Of a stretch of 64,000 bases of DNA, positions 61,075 to 64,000 are shown in pieces. The notes below the pieces were generated by a model that saw nothing but the letters and a program-made list of their open reading frames with translations, was not told where the DNA came from and did not search any database. The DNA is taken from NCBI GenBank assembly GCA_964518575.1, contig CAZFGW010000006.1, positions 1-64,000 of the forward strand. Reading direction: 5' to 3'. Source of the stretch: MGBC163016 sp964518575. GTDB lineage: Bacteria > Actinomycetota > Coriobacteriia > Coriobacteriales > Eggerthellaceae. Made by a program: the position numbers and the translations under genes. Positions within the stretch are counted from its first letter, which is position 1, and every line of letters begins with the position of its first letter.

Positions 61075-62201
61075 GCAACCTCCATGACCGTTCGTTTGAG
61101 GGCGAAATAATCGCCGAGCGCTTCAAGGATCACCTCATCGTCGACTTTTTCCACAACCCAGTTCCCGACATCCTTTGCCAAGACGAAGCGCACGGCACCG
61201 CCACGCGCCTTCTTATCCTTCTTCATCGTCTGCAACACGCTTTGAGGATCGACGAACCAATCGAGATAGGGAAGTTCGAGATCATCGAGCAAGCTCGCTT
61301 GTGCTTCGGCGAAATCGGCTTCCGTGCCAATGAGGCGCTGTCCTAAAAACGAAGTGAAGCGCATGCCCTCGGCAACGGCAGCTCCATGGGAAAATGTTCC
61401 GTATCCCGCAAGCGACTCGATCGCGTGCGCAAGGGTATGCCCGTAGTTCAAGCATTCGCGGATACCCGCGCTTTCCGTCTTGTCCTGCGCAACCACATCC
61501 GCCTTGAATACGACAGAGCGCTTGATCGCTTCCGTGCAAACAGCTTCATCGCGCTGTGCAAGTTCTGTTGCGTGCGAGAGCATCCAGAAGAAGAATTCAT
61601 CGGAATCGATGACCGAACACTTCGCGATCTCAGCACACCCGCATCTCCACTCGCGCTCGGGAAGCGTGGCGAGCGTGTCAGTGGACGCGCACACATAGGC
61701 GGGCTGCGTGAACGTGCCCACAAGGTTCTTGCCGCTCTCAAGGTTCACCGCGGTCTTGCCCCCGACCGATGAATCGACCATGGACAGAAGCGTGGTCGGC
61801 ACTTGCACGACCGGGATGCCCCGCATAAAGGTTGAAGCCACGAATCCCGCGAGATCGCCGACGACCCCGCCTCCGAGCGCCACGACCGCGCAATCACGCG
61901 AAAGCCCGAGCTCCGCCATGGCTTCCCAGATTTCCGCGGCAACCTCCACGCTCTTCGACGGCTCACCCGCATCGATGGTGATCGCATCCACGCGATAGCC
62001 CGCTTCTTTCAATGCGTCCGCGACAACATCTCCGTACAGCGGCGCCACATTGGTATCGCTGATGACGAGAAACGCAGGCACGCGCGCAAGTGAAGCAACG
62101 TTCTTGAGCGCCTCGCCGAGTGATGCGAGCTGCCCCGAACCGACTCGGACAACATATTCATTTTCATCGGGAAGATTGACGATGATCCTCATCGCTGACA
62201 T
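61071..62201 (-). CDS. aroB: 3-dehydroquinate synthase
   Basis: NAD- and metal-dependent second enzyme of the shikimate pathway. 376 residues: VIDAGEPSKSVEVAAEIW-like region (TIDAGEPSKS), AVVALGGGVVGDLAGFVASTFMRGI (about 105-129), PTTLLSMVDSSVGGKTAVN, GKNLVGTF, and metal His residues in LNYGHTLAHAIE and FSHGAAVAEGM. AAGGTG precedes ATG 62201, which lies inside the end of aroK. Confidence 0.96.
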   Translation of the reverse strand: MSAMRIIVNLPDENEYVVRVGSGQLASLGEALKNVASLARVPAFLVISDTNVAPLYGDVVADALKEAGYRVDAITIDAGEPSKSVEVAAEIWEAMAELGLSRDCAVVALGGGVVGDLAGFVASTFMRGIPVVQVPTTLLSMVDSSVGGKTAVNLESGKNLVGTFTQPAYVCASTDTLATLPEREWRCGCAEIAKCSVIDSDEFFFWMLSHATELAQRDEAVCTEAIKRSVVFKADVVAQDKTESAGIRECLNYGHTLAHAIESLAGYGTFSHGAAVAEGMRFTSFLGQRLIGTEADFAEAQASLLDDLELPYLDWFVDPQSVLQTMKKDKKARGGAVRFVLAKDVGNWVVEKVDDEVILEALGDYFALKRTVMEVA

Positions 62202-62758
62202 AGAACACCTTCCTTGGTAAGAATCCGCTGGACTTCTTTTGCAATCTGATAGACATTCTTGCCGATGGTATCCACGGTGGCATCGGCGACTTCTTCGTAG
62301 AGGGGCATACGGGTCGTACAGCGCTCGTCTGCCTCGGCAAGATCGTTGAACAAGGGACGCGTTGATGTGTCGCTGATCCGCTTTGACGCCTCAAGGGCAT
62401 CGACGCGCAAATGGATAACGAATCCGCCTTGAGTAAGAACCGAACGGTTCTCCGCTTGGCACACGATTCCGCCTCCGCATGAGACAAGCATCGGATCGCG
62501 CTTGAAAGCTACGGTCTTGAGCGCCTCGGTTTCTATCGCACGAAATCCCGTCTCGCCAACTTCCGCAAAAATATCGTTGACCGCCTTGCCCGCACTGCGC
62601 TCGATATAGGTGTCAAGATCGAGCGATGAGACCTGGCACATACGCGCGAGCTTGCGTGCCACGCTCGACTTTCCCGCGCCCATGAAGCCGACGAGAAAAA
62701 CCGGACGGGTAAGCTCAAAGCGGGGTTTGGTACTCGGTTGCCGCAATCCCACTGCCAC
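62189..62758 (-). CDS. aroK: Shikimate kinase
   Basis: P-loop kinase giving shikimate-3-phosphate. Walker A VFLVGFMGAGKSSVARKLA (about 18-36), DLDTYIERSAGKAVNDIF with the Mg/substrate Asp, GETGFRAIETEAL and VSCGGGIV. About 189 residues. No ATG lies near the domain; GTG 62758, shortly after the aroC stop, is the likely start, though GTG 62752 is possible. The longer open frame upstream only shadows aroC. Confidence 0.92.
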   Translation of the reverse strand: MAVGLRQPSTKPRFELTRPVFLVGFMGAGKSSVARKLARMCQVSSLDLDTYIERSAGKAVNDIFAEVGETGFRAIETEALKTVAFKRDPMLVSCGGGIVCQAENRSVLTQGGFVIHLRVDALEASKRISDTSTRPLFNDLAEADERCTTRMPLYEEVADATVDTIGKNVYQIAKEVQRILTKEGVLCQR

Positions 62759-62762
62759 GACG

Positions 62763-63920
62763 TTACCGACCCATCGTTTTGAGCCGCTCCCGATAGTGGG
62801 CAAGCGACGACTTGAGATCAGCCATGCACGTCGAGCCGAACGCCTTGACATAAGCGTCGGCAAGCACCATGGCAACTTCGCCTTCAGCAACCACCGCAGC
62901 AGCAGGAACCGCGCAGACATCGCTGCGCTCTTTAGATGCGTAAGCAACCTCGAGTGTGTCGAGGTTGACGGTCTGCAGAGGGTTCATAAGCGTGGGGATC
63001 GGCTTCATCGCCGCCTCGATCACGAGCGGCAGTCCCGTAGTCATACCGCCCTCAAGACCGCCCGCATTGTTGGAAGCGCGCGTGAAGACACCGTCTTCGA
63101 GCATGATCTCATCATGAACCGAGGAACCAACATGACTCGCCGCTTCGAATCCCAATCCGAATTCGACCCCCTTGATCGCCGGGATCGAGAAGATCGCCGA
63201 TCCAAGCAACGAGGTGAGACGTTCGCGTCCGCTCACGAATGTTCCAAGCCCCGGCACGATACCCGTTGCCACAACGCGGAAGGTTCCACCCAAGCTCTCG
63301 CCCGCCGCCTTCGCCTCATCGATGCGAATCTTCATCTGCTCGGTGGCATATTCGTCGGGACAGCGCATTTCGGAAAACTCGATACGCACCGGCTCGTAGA
63401 ACACCTCGTCGGTCTCAGTCATGCGCACATCCGCGACCGACGTGACATAGCTTATGACTTCAACACCCAGCTCAGCGAGAAACTCTTTCGCGATCGCGCA
63501 TGCCGCCACTCGGGCAGCAGTCTCACGGGCACTCGCGCGCTCAAGGATATTGCGGCAATCATCCATGTTCGTGCGCAGCGCTCCGACCAGATCAGCATGA
63601 CCCGGTCGCGGTGTGACTTCGCGCACAAGATCGGCAGGTGCTTTCCCCAGTGGATTCATCCGCTCTGCCCAATTGTCCCAATCGCGATTGGTGACCACAA
63701 GCGTGATGGGCGCCCCGGTGGTCATTCCGAAACGCACTCCGGACATGATCTGCGCGGTATCCTTTTCAATCTTCTGTCGCCCTCCGCGTCCATATCCCGC
63801 CTGTCGGCGCGCAAGATCGGAATTGATATTGTTGATATTGATATGAAGACCTGCTGGAACTCCGCTGACGATGGACGTGAGCTCCCGCCCGTGGCTCTCA
63901 CCTGCTGTGATGTAGTGCAT
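62763..63920 (-). CDS. aroC: Chorismate synthase
   Basis: FMN-dependent last common step of aromatic synthesis, a trans-1,4 elimination from EPSP. MHYITAGESHGREL at the N-terminus, RRQAGYGRGGRQKIEKD (about 36-52), the RPGHADLVG motif, ASARETAARVAACAIAKEFL, and the later GLEGGMTTGLPLVIEAAMKPIPT. About 385 residues. ATG 63920 is used; a GTG three codons upstream is possible. First gene of aroC-aroK-aroB-aroQ-peptidase. The last 80 bases of the window upstream of it show no recognisable feature. Confidence 0.97.
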   Translation of the reverse strand: MHYITAGESHGRELTSIVSGVPAGLHININNINSDLARRQAGYGRGGRQKIEKDTAQIMSGVRFGMTTGAPITLVVTNRDWDNWAERMNPLGKAPADLVREVTPRPGHADLVGALRTNMDDCRNILERASARETAARVAACAIAKEFLAELGVEVISYVTSVADVRMTETDEVFYEPVRIEFSEMRCPDEYATEQMKIRIDEAKAAGESLGGTFRVVATGIVPGLGTFVSGRERLTSLLGSAIFSIPAIKGVEFGLGFEAASHVGSSVHDEIMLEDGVFTRASNNAGGLEGGMTTGLPLVIEAAMKPIPTLMNPLQTVNLDTLEVAYASKERSDVCAVPAAAVVAEGEVAMVLADAYVKAFGSTCMADLKSSLAHYRERLKTMGR

Positions 63921-64000
63921 CTCTCCCACTTTCCCTTATACCTGAGGCAACGCCCACCTTTGGCACAGGCAAGACAGGCGGGCTCCTGCTTTTAATCAGG

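Noticed and set aside
62610..63995. Plus-strand open frame of 461 codons opposite aroC/aroK
   Set aside because: Antisense shadow of chorismate synthase and shikimate kinase with shadow-like composition.
1..64000. CRISPR arrays, prophage, IS elements or integrases
   Set aside because: No evenly spaced direct repeats, transposase or phage gene was seen; the only repeated family is the small intergenic hairpin element.

Overview
The window reads as a chromosomal segment of a strictly anaerobic Gram-positive actinobacterium of the class Coriobacteriia (probably the Eggerthella/Slackia/Cryptobacterium side; genus not resolvable by eye). Reasons: a dcw cluster of Gram-positive order without ftsA, followed by a sepF-yggT-divIVA block; menaquinone synthesis beside a tungsto/molybdo-bis-PGD enzyme of acetylene-hydratase type; a four-subunit group 3b [NiFe] hydrogenase; moderately high GC. 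I see no phage, transposase, integrase or CRISPR array. Most of the window is core genome, nearly all on the minus strand in long tightly packed operons.

Layout. 0.2-4 kb: menA, a DUF4230 protein and an acetylene-hydratase-like oxidoreductase. 4-7.8 kb: a thiamine salvage operon (thiM-thiE-nicotinamidase-like hydrolase-thiD) behind a TPP riboswitch, with thiamine pyrophosphokinase upstream. 7.84-8.19 kb: RNase P RNA on the plus strand. 8.4-29.2 kb: a complete division/cell-wall cluster, read on the minus strand as mraZ-rsmH-ftsL-ftsI-murE-murF-mraY-murD-ftsW-murG-murC-murB-ftsQ-ftsZ-pgeF-yggS-sepF-proC-yggT-divIVA, with MraZ boxes over its first promoter and an internal ftsZ promoter. 29.4-33.5 kb: a two-gene envelope-polymer unit, namely a YidC/Oxa1 domain fused to a TagF-like glycerophosphotransferase, followed by a membrane phosphoglycerol-transferase-like protein. 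33.5-37.5 kb: hydrogenase hydB-hydG-hydD-hydA. 37.5-41.8 kb: ndk, a TPR membrane protein, cyclophilin, an rRNA/tRNA uracil methyltransferase, tRNA-Arg and tRNA-Glu. 42-44.5 kb: a polyprenyl-phosphate glycosyltransferase and a UgtP-like glycolipid synthase, divergently transcribed. 44.5-46 kb: infC-rpmI-rplT with an attenuator-like leader and an apparent AUA start codon for IF3. 46-52 kb: two unknown single-pass membrane proteins, an M16C presequence-like protease and an orphan amino-acid-binding lipoprotein. 52-55.6 kb: comF, a BcsA/IcaA-like glycosyltransferase and S-adenosylhomocysteine hydrolase. 55.7-59.4 kb: ribD-ribE-ribBA-ribH. 59.5-63.9 kb: aroC-aroK-aroB-aroQ-pepQ.

How the genes work together: the dcw block makes lipid II and the divisome. 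The YidC-TagF fusion, the phosphoglycerol transferase, the UgtP-like enzyme and the GtrB/CsbB-like enzyme fit a glycolipid-anchored, glycerophosphate-containing envelope polymer (inference). The hydrogenase, menA and the W/Mo enzyme point to anaerobic redox metabolism. A dispersed intergenic hairpin repeat (core GGGCGAGA-TGAA-TCTCGCCC) occurs in five regions of the window and is the main non-genic structure I could not match to a known element.
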